Assembly (NCBI RefSeq): GCF_024339125.1
Contig: NZ_CP101417.1
Span: 1,364,001-1,428,000, forward strand
Source of the DNA: Xanthomonas hortorum
Lineage (GTDB): Bacteria; Pseudomonadota; Gammaproteobacteria; Xanthomonadales; Xanthomonadaceae
Direction of reading: 5' to 3'
Length of the DNA stretch: 64,000 nucleotides
Each line of letters begins with the position of its first letter. Position 1 is the stretch's first letter. The notes below the pieces were generated by a model that was not told the DNA's origin, did not search any database, and worked only from the letters and a program-made list of their open reading frames with translations. The position numbers were made by a program, and so were the translations under genes. Shown in pieces: positions 14,118 through 22,197 of this stretch.

Positions 14118-15191
14118 ATGTTTCGCTCTCCCGCACATTTCCCCTCGTTACGCAGTGCCGCACTCGCACTGACCTTGCTCGCCGCAATGCCGTTGGCGCA
14201 GGCAAAAGAGCCCGCCGCTGCGAAAAAAGAATCTGCCAGCCTGAAATATGTCGGTGTCAATCTCTCCGGCGCCGAGTTCAACTCGCGCAAGAAGCCGGGC
14301 ACCTTGTACAAGGACTACACCTATCCGGCCGCGTCGGATTTCAGTTATTTCGCCGGCAAAGGCATGAATACGATCCGCTTGCCGTTCCTGTGGGAACGCC
14401 TGCAACCACAGCTCAGCGGCGATCTGGATCCGGCGCAATTGGCGCTACTGAAGAAATCGGTGGCGGCGGCCAAGGCCAACAAGCAATACCTGATCCTGGA
14501 TGTGCACAACTACGCCAAGTACAACGGCAAGCGCATCGGCACCAGCGATGTGCCCGCCGCCGCAGTGGCGGATCTGTGGCGCCGGCTGGCGCTGGAATTC
14601 AAGGACGACTCGTCGGTGATCTTCGGGCTGATGAATGAGCCCAACGGGATTTCCGCAACCGACTGGGCTGCAGCGGCGCAAGGCGCAATCAACGCGATCC
14701 GCAAGACCGGCGCCAAGAACCTGATCCTGGTGCCGGGCACCGCCTACAGCGGCGCGCACAGCTGGCGCAGCGCCAACTATGGCGGTTCCAATGCCAAGGC
14801 GCTGGAGATCGTCAAGGACCCGGGCAACAACCTGGCCTTCGAAGCGCATCAATATCTGGACAGCGACTACAGCGGCACCAAGCCGGTCTGCACCAGCGCC
14901 ACGGTTGGCGAAGAGAAATTACGCGGCTTCACCGCATGGCTGCGCGAGAACAAGCAGAAAGGCTTTCTGGGCGAATTCGGCACTGCCAACAATCCGGTCT
15001 GCGACCAGGCGCTGGAAGGCATGCTGACCTACATGGAAAAGAACAGCGACGTGTGGCTGGGCTGGACCTGGTGGGCCGCCGGTGCATGGTGGAAGCCGGA
15101 GTACTTCTTCACCGTGCAGCCGGGCAAGGATGGCAGCGACAAGCCGCAGATCTCCATCCTGAGCAAGTACGCACGCCGCGCCACCAAGTAA
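14118..15191 (+). CDS. Secreted endoglucanase, GH5 (paralogue 1 of 4)
   Basis: 357 residues with a Sec signal peptide (ALTLLAAMPLAQA, cleavage near 33) and a short charged linker. The GH5 catalytic domain (LKYVGVNLSGAEF, MNTIRLPFLWERLQ, LDVHNYAKYNG) has the acid/base Glu174 in LMNEPNG and nucleophile Glu286 in GFLGEFGT. The layout resembles GH5_5 fungal Cel5A-type enzymes. No cellulose-binding module follows, unlike the larger engXCA product known in Xanthomonas. It should leave through the type II system and cut plant cellulose. The ATG at 14118 has GGAGG seven bases upstream. It is the first of four tandem copies. Confidence 0.93.
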   Translation: MFRSPAHFPSLRSAALALTLLAAMPLAQAKEPAAAKKESASLKYVGVNLSGAEFNSRKKPGTLYKDYTYPAASDFSYFAGKGMNTIRLPFLWERLQPQLSGDLDPAQLALLKKSVAAAKANKQYLILDVHNYAKYNGKRIGTSDVPAAAVADLWRRLALEFKDDSSVIFGLMNEPNGISATDWAAAAQGAINAIRKTGAKNLILVPGTAYSGAHSWRSANYGGSNAKALEIVKDPGNNLAFEAHQYLDSDYSGTKPVCTSATVGEEKLRGFTAWLRENKQKGFLGEFGTANNPVCDQALEGMLTYMEKNSDVWLGWTWWAAGAWWKPEYFFTVQPGKDGSDKPQISILSKYARRATK

Positions 15192-15832
15192 CACACGCTG
15201 GTCTGTTCGAATGCGGTGGTCGCAGCAAGATGCTGCGGCCACCGTTTTTTTTGTCATGCATATATGACATGCGCTATGCCGAAGCATCGGGTGTGCGGGC
15301 GCTGGCAGCACAGCGCTACGCGCGATTGCGGTGGCCCCGCAATCGCGCGACGCGTCTTGCAGGATCCGCAGTGATGGAGTGTTGCCGCAATCACGACGCA
15401 GCACACAAACCTCACGTGCAATACATCGCAAGTGCCGACGTCCCGTTCGCGCACCAGGTGAGTTTTATACGTGCAATTGCGATCTGCGTTGATGCAAGGC
15501 ACGCCACTGCATCGATGTGCAGTGTTGTAACCGCAAGACAACCTGCAACGTCACTCCATCTCGAATGCGCAGCAGTCGATGCAGTGCTGCCGCGCAGAGT
15601 GCGACCTGTGTGCGGCGATGACGATCGCGCGACGCCGCTTTACCACATCAAAGCACGTGTATGTTTAGCAATAAGTGCCAAGTCGCTCACAGCTCCAATT
15701 AAGTGATATCTCGCATTCGTAGTTTGAATGTACGGATGCGCCTAGGGTGTAGGCGTTGCATTGTCGTCATGCACGTGGCAGGTCCACGCCAGTGCGATGC
15801 ATCTCCCCCCGCGAATGCTTCAGGAGTCACCC
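15192..15832. other. Spacer between endoglucanase genes 1 and 2
   Basis: It starts with the terminator at 15215-15252. The remaining 580 bp is rich in CG dinucleotides with scattered short repeats but shows no gene, RNA or operator I can support. The last 150 bp are relatively AT-rich and probably hold the promoter of the second endoglucanase gene. Confidence 0.5.
15215..15252 (+). terminator. Rho-independent terminator after endoglucanase 1
   Basis: A 13-bp stem (GGTGGTCGCAGCA / TGCTGCGGCCACC, one G-U pair), an AGA loop and then eight Ts. Confidence 0.92.
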
Positions 15833-16885
15833 ATGTTGCCCTCTCCCCCCCGGACACGCCGGCTGCTTAGCTGCGCGTTCTCATTGCTGCTGCTTGTCAT
15901 CATGCCGCTTGCACATGCACAGAGCGGCAATCGCCTGAAGTATGCCGGCGTCAATCTCTCTGGCGCAGAAATCAAATCCTCGCAAAAACCCGGCGTGCTC
16001 AACGTCGACTACCTGTATCCGGCCGCCAGCGATTACCGCTACTTCGCCGGCAAACACATGAACACCATTCGATTACCCATCCTGTGGGAGCGCCTGCAAC
16101 CCAAGGCTGGCGGTGAACTGGATGCGGCGCAATTGGCACTGATCCGCCAGGCAGTCGCCAATGCAAAGGCCGCCAAGGTCTATCTGATTCTGGATGTGCA
16201 CAACTACGCCAAGTACTACGGCAACAAGATCGGCAGCAGCCGCGTGCCGATCAGCACCTTTACCGATTTGTGGCGCCGTCTGGCGATCGCCTTCAAGAAC
16301 GACAACGCGGTGATCTTCGGGCTGATGAATGAGCCTTATGACATCAATCCGCAATCCTGGGCCACCGCGGCACAAGCCTCGATCGACACCATCCGCAAAA
16401 CCGGCGCCAACAATCTGATTCTGGTTCCCGGTGCGTTGTGGAGCGGCGCGCACAGTTGGTATTCCACCGTTGCCGGGCAATCCAATGCCGTGGCACTGGC
16501 ATCCATTCGCGACCCGCTCAATCGCTACGCCATCGAAGTGCATCAATATCTGGATACCGACTCCAGCGGTACCAGCGCCGGTTGCGTCAGCAGCACCGTC
16601 GGTGCCGAACGCCTGCGCAGTTTTACCCAGTGGCTACGCCTGAATCACAAACGTGGATTTCTGGGCGAATTTGGCACTGGCAACAACGCGACCTGCAACA
16701 GCGCACTCAACAACATGTTGGTGTACATGGAAACCAACAGCGATGTGTGGATCGGCTGGACCTGGTGGGCGGCCGGGGCATGGTGGAACCGGACCTATCC
16801 ATTCAACGTGCAGCCCGATGCGCAGGGACGCGACAAGCCACAGATGACGATCCTGAGCGCCCGCGCGCAGCGTATCGCCCGCTAA
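15833..16885 (+). CDS. Secreted endoglucanase, GH5 (paralogue 2 of 4)
   Basis: 350 residues. The signal peptide (LLLLVIMPLAHA) is cut near AHA-QSG. The GH5 core is colinear with the other three: YAGVNLSGAEIKS, MNTIRLPILWERLQ, acid/base Glu167 in LMNEPYD and nucleophile Glu279 in GFLGEFGTGNN. The NEPYD instead of NEPNG and the change from EF to EI near the N-terminus make it the most distinct copy. CAGGAG precedes the ATG at 15833. It has no carbohydrate-binding module. It probably acts on cellulose or mixed-linkage glucan outside the cell. Confidence 0.93.
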   Translation: MLPSPPRTRRLLSCAFSLLLLVIMPLAHAQSGNRLKYAGVNLSGAEIKSSQKPGVLNVDYLYPAASDYRYFAGKHMNTIRLPILWERLQPKAGGELDAAQLALIRQAVANAKAAKVYLILDVHNYAKYYGNKIGSSRVPISTFTDLWRRLAIAFKNDNAVIFGLMNEPYDINPQSWATAAQASIDTIRKTGANNLILVPGALWSGAHSWYSTVAGQSNAVALASIRDPLNRYAIEVHQYLDTDSSGTSAGCVSSTVGAERLRSFTQWLRLNHKRGFLGEFGTGNNATCNSALNNMLVYMETNSDVWIGWTWWAAGAWWNRTYPFNVQPDAQGRDKPQMTILSARAQRIAR

Positions 16886-17269
16886 CAGCGACACCTCGCA
16901 TTCGTCTGCAAACCACGCCTCGCATGCGCTGAGCATGCAGGCGCAACCGTGACGGCGCCAATGAATCGGCGTCATGCAGTTGGCAGCAGACGCATCCATA
17001 CGACGTTCTTTCGACAGCACACCGTCCGCGCTGACCGTGTGCCGAAGCGTGCGCGGCCGCTTTTTTCTGCCGCGCGTTACAGCGTGCTGGTGCGGAATGT
17101 GACCCCAGCGAATTGTGACTGGGAGTGAGCTCGCACATTTACTTAACGCTCAGTGTGCTGCGCGATCGGGCACAGCCAATGCATTAAGTCCTACCGATGC
17201 AGCGCACTTGGCGCAAATCGCACGCAACCGGCTGCGACGCATCGTCCCCGTCGTTCAAGGAGTTGCTTT
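16886..17269. other. Spacer and leader upstream of endoglucanase 3
   Basis: From about 17085 to 17269 this spacer is clearly homologous to 18835-19028 in front of the fourth endoglucanase gene (shared TGTGACTG, CACATTTACTT, GCATTAA, and a nearly identical last 35 bases ending GGAGTTGCTTT). The tandem duplication therefore copied the promoter too. Upstream of 17085 nothing is recognised. Confidence 0.65.
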
Positions 17270-18331
17270 ATGTCTTCTGTTTCCTGCTCGCTGCGCAGCG
17301 TTGTTTGCTGTGCACTGCTTCTCGTCCTGCTTGGCGTCTTGCCGCAGGTTCATGCGCAGACACGCGCACTCACCTACGCCGGAGTCAATCTTTCCGGTGC
17401 CGAGTTTGCATCGTCGAAAAAGCCGGGAGTCCTCAACAAAGACTATATGTACGCACCTGCCAGCGATTACACCTATTTCGCCGGCGTTGGCATGAATACG
17501 ATCCGCCTGCCCATTTTGTGGGAGCGCCTGCAACCCAGCGCACGTGGCGAACTGGATCCGGCGCAATTGGCATTGGTGCAGCAGGCCGTGGCTCGCGCCA
17601 AGGCATCGGGCATGTATCTGGTGCTGGATATCCACAACTATGCCAAATACTACGGTTATAAAATAGGCACTCCTGAAGTGCCGATTGCGACCTTCAGCGA
17701 TTTGTGGCGCCGTCTTGCGCTGGTGTTCAAGAACGATGACGCGGTGATTTTCGGGCTGATGAACGAGCCCAATGGGGTATCGGCAGGTGGCTGGGCTGCC
17801 GCTGCACAGGCAGGCATCGACAGCATTCGGGCCACCGGTGCAAACAATTTGATTCTGGTCCCCGGCGTGTTATGGACCGGCGCGCATAGTTGGTACTCGC
17901 CCACCAGCGATGGGTATTCCAACGCCACCGCGCTGACCTCCATCTACGACCCACTCAACCACTACGCGTTCGAAGTGCATCAGTACCTGGATGCCGATTC
18001 CAGCGGCACCAGCAATGTCTGCGTCAGTGCCACCGTCGGCGCCGATCGGCTACGCAGTTTCACCGAGTGGTTGCGCCTTAATCAAAAACGCGGTTTCCTG
18101 GGCGAATTCGGCACCGGCAACAACGCAGGTTGCAATGCAGCGCTGCAGGGCATGCTCGGGTATATGGAAACCAATGCAGATGTCTGGCTGGGCTGGACCT
18201 GGTGGGCTGCCGGTTCATGGTGGAACATCAGTTACGAATACAACGTGCATCCCAACAAGGATGGAACCGATAAGCCGCAGATGTCGATCCTGTCGCCACA
18301 GGCGACCCATGCGACACGCTTCAGCCCTTGA
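17270..18331 (+). CDS. Secreted endoglucanase, GH5 (paralogue 3 of 4)
   Basis: 353 residues from the ATG at 17270, chosen because it gives a signal peptide (LLLVLLGVLPQVHA, cut near residue 28) and is preceded by AAGGAG. The GH5 domain has acid/base Glu166 in LMNEPNG and nucleophile Glu279 in GFLGEFGTGNN. Much of it is identical to paralogue 4, including GVLNKDYMYAPASDYTYFAG against its counterpart. This and the shared upstream region show that copies 3 and 4 are the most recent duplication. It is followed by its own terminator. Confidence 0.93.
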   Translation: MSSVSCSLRSVVCCALLLVLLGVLPQVHAQTRALTYAGVNLSGAEFASSKKPGVLNKDYMYAPASDYTYFAGVGMNTIRLPILWERLQPSARGELDPAQLALVQQAVARAKASGMYLVLDIHNYAKYYGYKIGTPEVPIATFSDLWRRLALVFKNDDAVIFGLMNEPNGVSAGGWAAAAQAGIDSIRATGANNLILVPGVLWTGAHSWYSPTSDGYSNATALTSIYDPLNHYAFEVHQYLDADSSGTSNVCVSATVGADRLRSFTEWLRLNQKRGFLGEFGTGNNAGCNAALQGMLGYMETNADVWLGWTWWAAGSWWNISYEYNVHPNKDGTDKPQMSILSPQATHATRFSP

Positions 18332-19028
18332 TGTGATGTGATGTGATCTCGCCATGATCCGATCGAGCCGCCGCAAGGCGGCTCTTTTGTGTGCGTCATC
18401 GCAACGTGCGGTCACACAGCTTGGACTCGATATCCATGTGCAACACCCTCATTGCAGTTGAAAAGCCATCACCACCTGACTGACGCCGGGGACGGCGGTG
18501 TTTCAGTTGGTGCGTGATCCTCTAATGCTACGGCGCTGGTTGCCCCAGCAGCTTGCTGCCAAGCTCGCGTGCATGCATCCGGATGGTCCTGCCCGGCGCA
18601 TCAGCCACACAACCGTGGAAAGCGCATCGCTTAGTTAATAAACGCCTGCGATAAACATAGACGACGACGGCAAACGCTTATGCGTTCGCTGCACGTGCTA
18701 CTGCATTGTTACGTCAGTGATCCGACGCCGGACCGTTGACAGCGAGCGCGTCCATACGATGGTATTTCGACACAGCGATGCATCTGTCGCGGCTTGAAAA
18801 GCCTGCTTTTCCGCATATTCCATGCCCACGTTATAACGCGCTGATTCGAAAAGTGACCTGTGCGATATGTGACTGCGCTCCATTCGACACATTTACTTCG
18901 CAGTTAATGCAACCGGAAATTCGGTACGGCAGATGCATTAAAGACGACGGATGCGGCGTATTTTCGCGCAGATCGCAAGCACAAAGGGTGCTGTGACGCA
19001 TCTTCCCCGTCGTCTAAGGAGTTGCTTT
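18332..19028. other. Spacer between endoglucanase genes 3 and 4
   Basis: It holds the terminator at 18365-18388 and, at 18835-19028, the promoter/leader block shared with endoglucanase 3. The middle (18400-18830) contains no open frame with coding character and no RNA I recognise. Confidence 0.6.
18365..18388 (+). terminator. Terminator after endoglucanase 3
   Basis: The hairpin GAGCCGCC-GCAA-GGCGGCTC is followed by TTTT. The same hairpin recurs after endoglucanase 4, which supports duplication of the whole transcription unit. Confidence 0.85.
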
Positions 19029-20087
19029 ATGTCCGCCGTTTCTCACTCGCTTCGCAACCTTGTTCGTTGCGCCCTGCTGTTCCTCCTGATCGGCACGTTG
19101 CCGCTCGCCCACGCAAGAACGCGGGTACTGAAATACGCCGGCGTCAATCTCTCAGGCGCAGAATTCGCGTCTTCCAAAAAGCCGGGAATCCTCAACAAGG
19201 ACTATATGTATCCGGCAACCAGCGATTACACCTATTTCGCAGGTGTAGGCATGAATACCATCCGTCTTCCCATCCTGTGGGAGCGCCTGCAACCGAGTGC
19301 GCGCGGCGAATTGGATCCGGCGCAACTGGCATTGGTGCAACAGGCGGTGGCACGCGCCAAGGCATCGGGCATGTATCTGGTGTTGGACATCCACAACTAC
19401 GCCAAATACAACGGCTACAAGATCGGTAGCAGCGAGGTGCAAAACGCCACGTTCGCCGATTTATGGCGGCGTCTTGCGCTGGTGTTCCGCAACGACAATG
19501 CCGTGATCTTCGGCCTGATGAACGAGCCCAATGGCGTATCTGCCAGCGGATGGGCCGGTAGCGCGCAGGCGGCGATCGACGCCATCCGCGCCACCGGTGC
19601 AAACAATTTGATCCTGGTCCCAGGCGTTCTCTGGACCGGTGCGCACAGTTGGTCCTCGCTCACAAGCGATGGCTATTCCAATGCCACCGCGCTGGCGTCC
19701 ATCTACGATCCCCTCAACAACTACGCGTTCGAGGTGCATCAGTATCTGGACGCAGATTCCAGCGGCACGACCAACGTGTGCGTCAATTCCAGCATCGGTG
19801 CCGATCGTTTGCGCAGCTTCACCGAGTGGCTACGCGCCAATCACAAGCGCGGTTTCCTTGGCGAATTCGGCAGTGCCAGCAATAAGACCTGTAATAGTGC
19901 GCTGTATGGCATGCTCAAGTATATGCAGAGAAACGACGATGTCTGGTTGGGCTGGACGTGGTGGGCCGCAGGCGCTTGGTGGGGCTCCTACGCGTATACC
20001 TTACAGCCGAACAAGGACGGCACCGACCGGCCACAGATGTCGATCCTGTCTCCGTGGGCAGCGGGCATCACACGCGTCACACCTTGA
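19029..20087 (+). CDS. Secreted endoglucanase, GH5 (paralogue 4 of 4)
   Basis: 352 residues from the ATG at 19029, with AAGGAG upstream and a signal peptide ending LPLAHA. The catalytic pair is Glu166 (LMNEPNG) and Glu279 (GFLGEFGSASN). It is closest to paralogue 3; differences cluster in surface loops (QNATFADLW, SSLTSDGYSN, WGSYAYTLQP). The C-terminus stops soon after the barrel (MSILSPWAAG) with no binding module. It is the last gene before the insertion sequence at 20263. Confidence 0.93.
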   Translation: MSAVSHSLRNLVRCALLFLLIGTLPLAHARTRVLKYAGVNLSGAEFASSKKPGILNKDYMYPATSDYTYFAGVGMNTIRLPILWERLQPSARGELDPAQLALVQQAVARAKASGMYLVLDIHNYAKYNGYKIGSSEVQNATFADLWRRLALVFRNDNAVIFGLMNEPNGVSASGWAGSAQAAIDAIRATGANNLILVPGVLWTGAHSWSSLTSDGYSNATALASIYDPLNNYAFEVHQYLDADSSGTTNVCVNSSIGADRLRSFTEWLRANHKRGFLGEFGSASNKTCNSALYGMLKYMQRNDDVWLGWTWWAAGAWWGSYAYTLQPNKDGTDRPQMSILSPWAAGITRVTP

Positions 20088-20098
20088 TGTAATCGGGT

Positions 20099-20126
20099 CG
20101 AGCCGCCGCAAGGCGGCTCGATTTTT
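20099..20126 (+). terminator. Terminator after endoglucanase 4
   Basis: A nine-pair stem CGAGCCGCC-GCAA-GGCGGCTCG, then ATTTTT. It matches the hairpin after endoglucanase 3. Confidence 0.88.
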
Positions 20127-20204
20127 ATGCGTCCGTCCGGGCTGTGCATCGTTCTGGCTCCTGTGCGAATCGCAGCGCAACCATCCCGATCGCGTTATCG
20201 ACGA

Positions 20205-20254
20205 CCTTGCACGTGATGTTTACCTCCCGCGGAAGGTAAACATCACGTGCAAGG
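20205..20254. repeat. Perfect 21-bp inverted repeat with 8-base loop
   Basis: The left arm 20205-20225 (begins CCTTGCACGTGATG) pairs without mismatch with 20234-20254; the loop is CCCGCGGA. It ends four bases before the target duplication of the IS element. It could be an orphan terminator whose T-run was displaced, a transposon end, or a regulator site; each arm contains CACGTG. Confidence 0.85.
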
Positions 20255-20262
20255 CGAATTAA

Positions 20263-21421
20263 GGATGGTCTGATCAACGGCATCGGAGGATGAGCCTAAC
20301 CACATCGACCAGGCTGACGGCGCTCAGATCCTCGATTTTTTTGCCGTTTCCGGCGCGTTTGCAGGGTGTTGCCCGGGTTACAGGCGCACGTTCCCCATCG
20401 TCGGCAGTAACTGCTTTCGCTTCATCCACAGGTTCGATAGCGCAAACAAGGTCAGCACCTGCGCGGTGTTCTTGGCCAGGCCGCGATAGCGGACCTTGGT
20501 GTAGCCGAACTGGCGCTTGATCACCCGGAATGGATGCTCCACCTTCGCGCGCACGCTGGCCTTGAAGTGTTCCCAACGTCTTTCCCGAGCACGCTCGCGT
20601 TTGTTGCCGAGGGCTTGCATCGTCGAGGGCCTGGCGGCGATGAAGAATGCAGCCTTGCAGGCCTGCAGTTCTTCGCGTTTGTCCGCACCGGTGTAGCCGC
20701 TATCGCCGAACACGCTGTCTTCTTTGCCATGCAGCAACGTGTGCATCACCGTGACATCGGCGACGTTGGCGGCTGTGCAATGGACGTGGTGCACCAACCC
20801 GGAAAATTCATCCACGCCGATGTGCGCCTTCATCCCGAAATACCACTGATTGCCCTTCTTGGTCTGATGCATCTCAGGGTCGCGCGCGTTGTCGGCATTC
20901 TTGGTCGAACTGGGCGCCGCGATCAGCGTCGCATCGACGATCGTGCCCGACCGCAGGCTCTGGCCCTTGCGCGCCAGATGCGCGTTGACCGCTTCCAGCA
21001 TCCGCGCGGCAAGGCCATGGGTCTCCAGCAGGCGCCGAAAGTTGAGAATCGTGGTCTCGTCCGGAACGTTGTCCAAGCCACCGAGCTGGGCAAACCGCCG
21101 CAAGGTCGGGATCTCGTGCAGTGCTTCTTCCATCGCCGGATCGCTCAGCGCATACCACTGCTGCAGCAGATGAATCCGCAACATCGTCGCCAGTGCGTAC
21201 GGCTGCCGACCTGGCCGGCCCGATACCGGATAGTGCGGCGCGATCAGACCGAGCAGTTGCTGCCACGGAACCACCTGCTCCATCTCGGCCAGAAAGATCT
21301 CGCGCCGGGTCTGCTTGCGCTTGCCCAGGCCCTCAGCGTCACCGAACGTCAGTTGCATGGATCACTCCTCAACATCAGGCGGGTAGTGTCGCGTATCTGT
21401 GGTGCGTTGTTCAGAGGTTCC
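20263..21421 (-). mobile_element. IS5-family insertion sequence, copy 1 (1159 bp)
   Basis: The ends are GGATGGTCTGATCAACG (left) and, read inward, GGAACCTCTGAACAACG (right): 13 of 17 match. It is flanked by TTAA at 20259-20262 and 21422-21425, a 4-bp YTAR target duplication as expected for the IS5 subgroup. I see no difference from copy 2 at 57741-58899, and it lies in the same orientation. The intact target duplication shows insertion by transposition, not recombination. Confidence 0.95.
20378..21358 (-). CDS. IS5-family transposase (copy 1)
   Basis: A 326-residue DDE transposase. The N-terminal domain (FLAEMEQVVPWQQLLGLIAP) and GRPGRQPYALATMLRIHLLQQWY are typical of IS5. The catalytic acids are the Asp in GTIVDATLI, the Asp in FGDSGYTG, and the Glu in AKVEHPFRVIKRQFG of the Y-R-K/E region. 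It is full-length and apparently intact, so this IS may still move. It is identical to the copy at 57856-58836. Confidence 0.95.
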   Translation of the reverse strand: MQLTFGDAEGLGKRKQTRREIFLAEMEQVVPWQQLLGLIAPHYPVSGRPGRQPYALATMLRIHLLQQWYALSDPAMEEALHEIPTLRRFAQLGGLDNVPDETTILNFRRLLETHGLAARMLEAVNAHLARKGQSLRSGTIVDATLIAAPSSTKNADNARDPEMHQTKKGNQWYFGMKAHIGVDEFSGLVHHVHCTAANVADVTVMHTLLHGKEDSVFGDSGYTGADKREELQACKAAFFIAARPSTMQALGNKRERARERRWEHFKASVRAKVEHPFRVIKRQFGYTKVRYRGLAKNTAQVLTLFALSNLWMKRKQLLPTMGNVRL

Positions 21422-21540
21422 TTAAGACCGGTGCGAGCATTTCAGCTGCCTGAACTCGTACCACCTCGACGTCGGTTTTTTCACCCGATGGCGATGACAG
21501 CGCGTCCAGCATGGGCACACTTCACTGCAGGAGCAGTCTC

Positions 21541-21990
21541 ATGGCACATCGATTGATGAAGACCGCGCTGATCGGCGCACTCGCGCTGGCATCGCATGGC
21601 GCATTTGCGCAGGCCGCTGCCGATAAGCCGGCCAAGGCGCTGACGTCCGCCGAAATCACCAGCATGCTCACCAGCAAGGGTTACACCAAGGTGCACGACG
21701 TCAAGTTCGAGCACGGAGTGTGGACCGCCGATGCGCGCAGCGGCGATGGCAAGGATGTGGATGTGCGTATCGACCCGGTGACCGGGCGCGTGTACGGCGA
21801 CCAGACCACCTCCAAGTTGAGCGAGGCCGATATCCGCGCGGCGTTGTCGACCAACGGCTATTCCAACGTGCACGACCTCAAGTTCAAGGACGGCCTGTGG
21901 AAGGCAGACGCCGAGCAACGTGGCGGGCAGAAGGTCGACCTGCACATCGATCCGGAAGATGGGCACGTGGTCAGCGCGGACAACGACTGA
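21541..21990 (+). CDS. Secreted protein with two PepSY-like repeats
   Basis: 149 residues from the ATG at 21541 (AGGAG upstream). The signal peptide MKTALIGALALASHGAFAQA is followed by two similar units of about 55 residues: LTSAEITSMLTSKGYTKVHD...DVRIDPVTGRVYGD and LSEADIRAALSTNGYSNVHD...DLHIDPEDGHVVSA. PepSY domains are periplasmic modules often proposed to inhibit proteases or sense their environment; no function is assigned here. IS copy 1 lies 120 bp upstream and may have separated the gene from its original promoter or altered it. Confidence 0.8.
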   Translation: MAHRLMKTALIGALALASHGAFAQAAADKPAKALTSAEITSMLTSKGYTKVHDVKFEHGVWTADARSGDGKDVDVRIDPVTGRVYGDQTTSKLSEADIRAALSTNGYSNVHDLKFKDGLWKADAEQRGGQKVDLHIDPEDGHVVSADND

Positions 21991-22056
21991 TCCATCACCG
22001 ACGCAATCGCGTGGTGGTGTTTGAGCATGTTTGCCGGGCAGCACTGCAGCACTGAA

Positions 22057-22083
22057 CAGGGCCTCCAACTGGAGGCCCTGTTT
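22057..22083 (+). terminator. Terminator after the PepSY gene
   Basis: A ten-pair stem CAGGGCCTCC-AACT-GGAGGCCCTG followed by TTTA. The T-run is short, but the stem is strong and placed 67 bp after the stop. Confidence 0.7.
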
Positions 22084-22197
22084 ATTGACACCGCAAGCTG
22101 CGCGCAGGCCTTGTTGTCACCCGCAGTGCCGCAACTCGATCGATCGCAACACGACTCCACACATGCGTGCTTGAGGCAATGCGCGCACTCGGTGTAC

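Noticed and set aside
17100..17140. CRP/Clp operator before endoglucanase 3
   Set aside because: TGTGACTG and GTGAGCTCGCACA resemble half-sites, but no pair has the N6 spacing of the consensus; the same holds for the region before endoglucanase 4.
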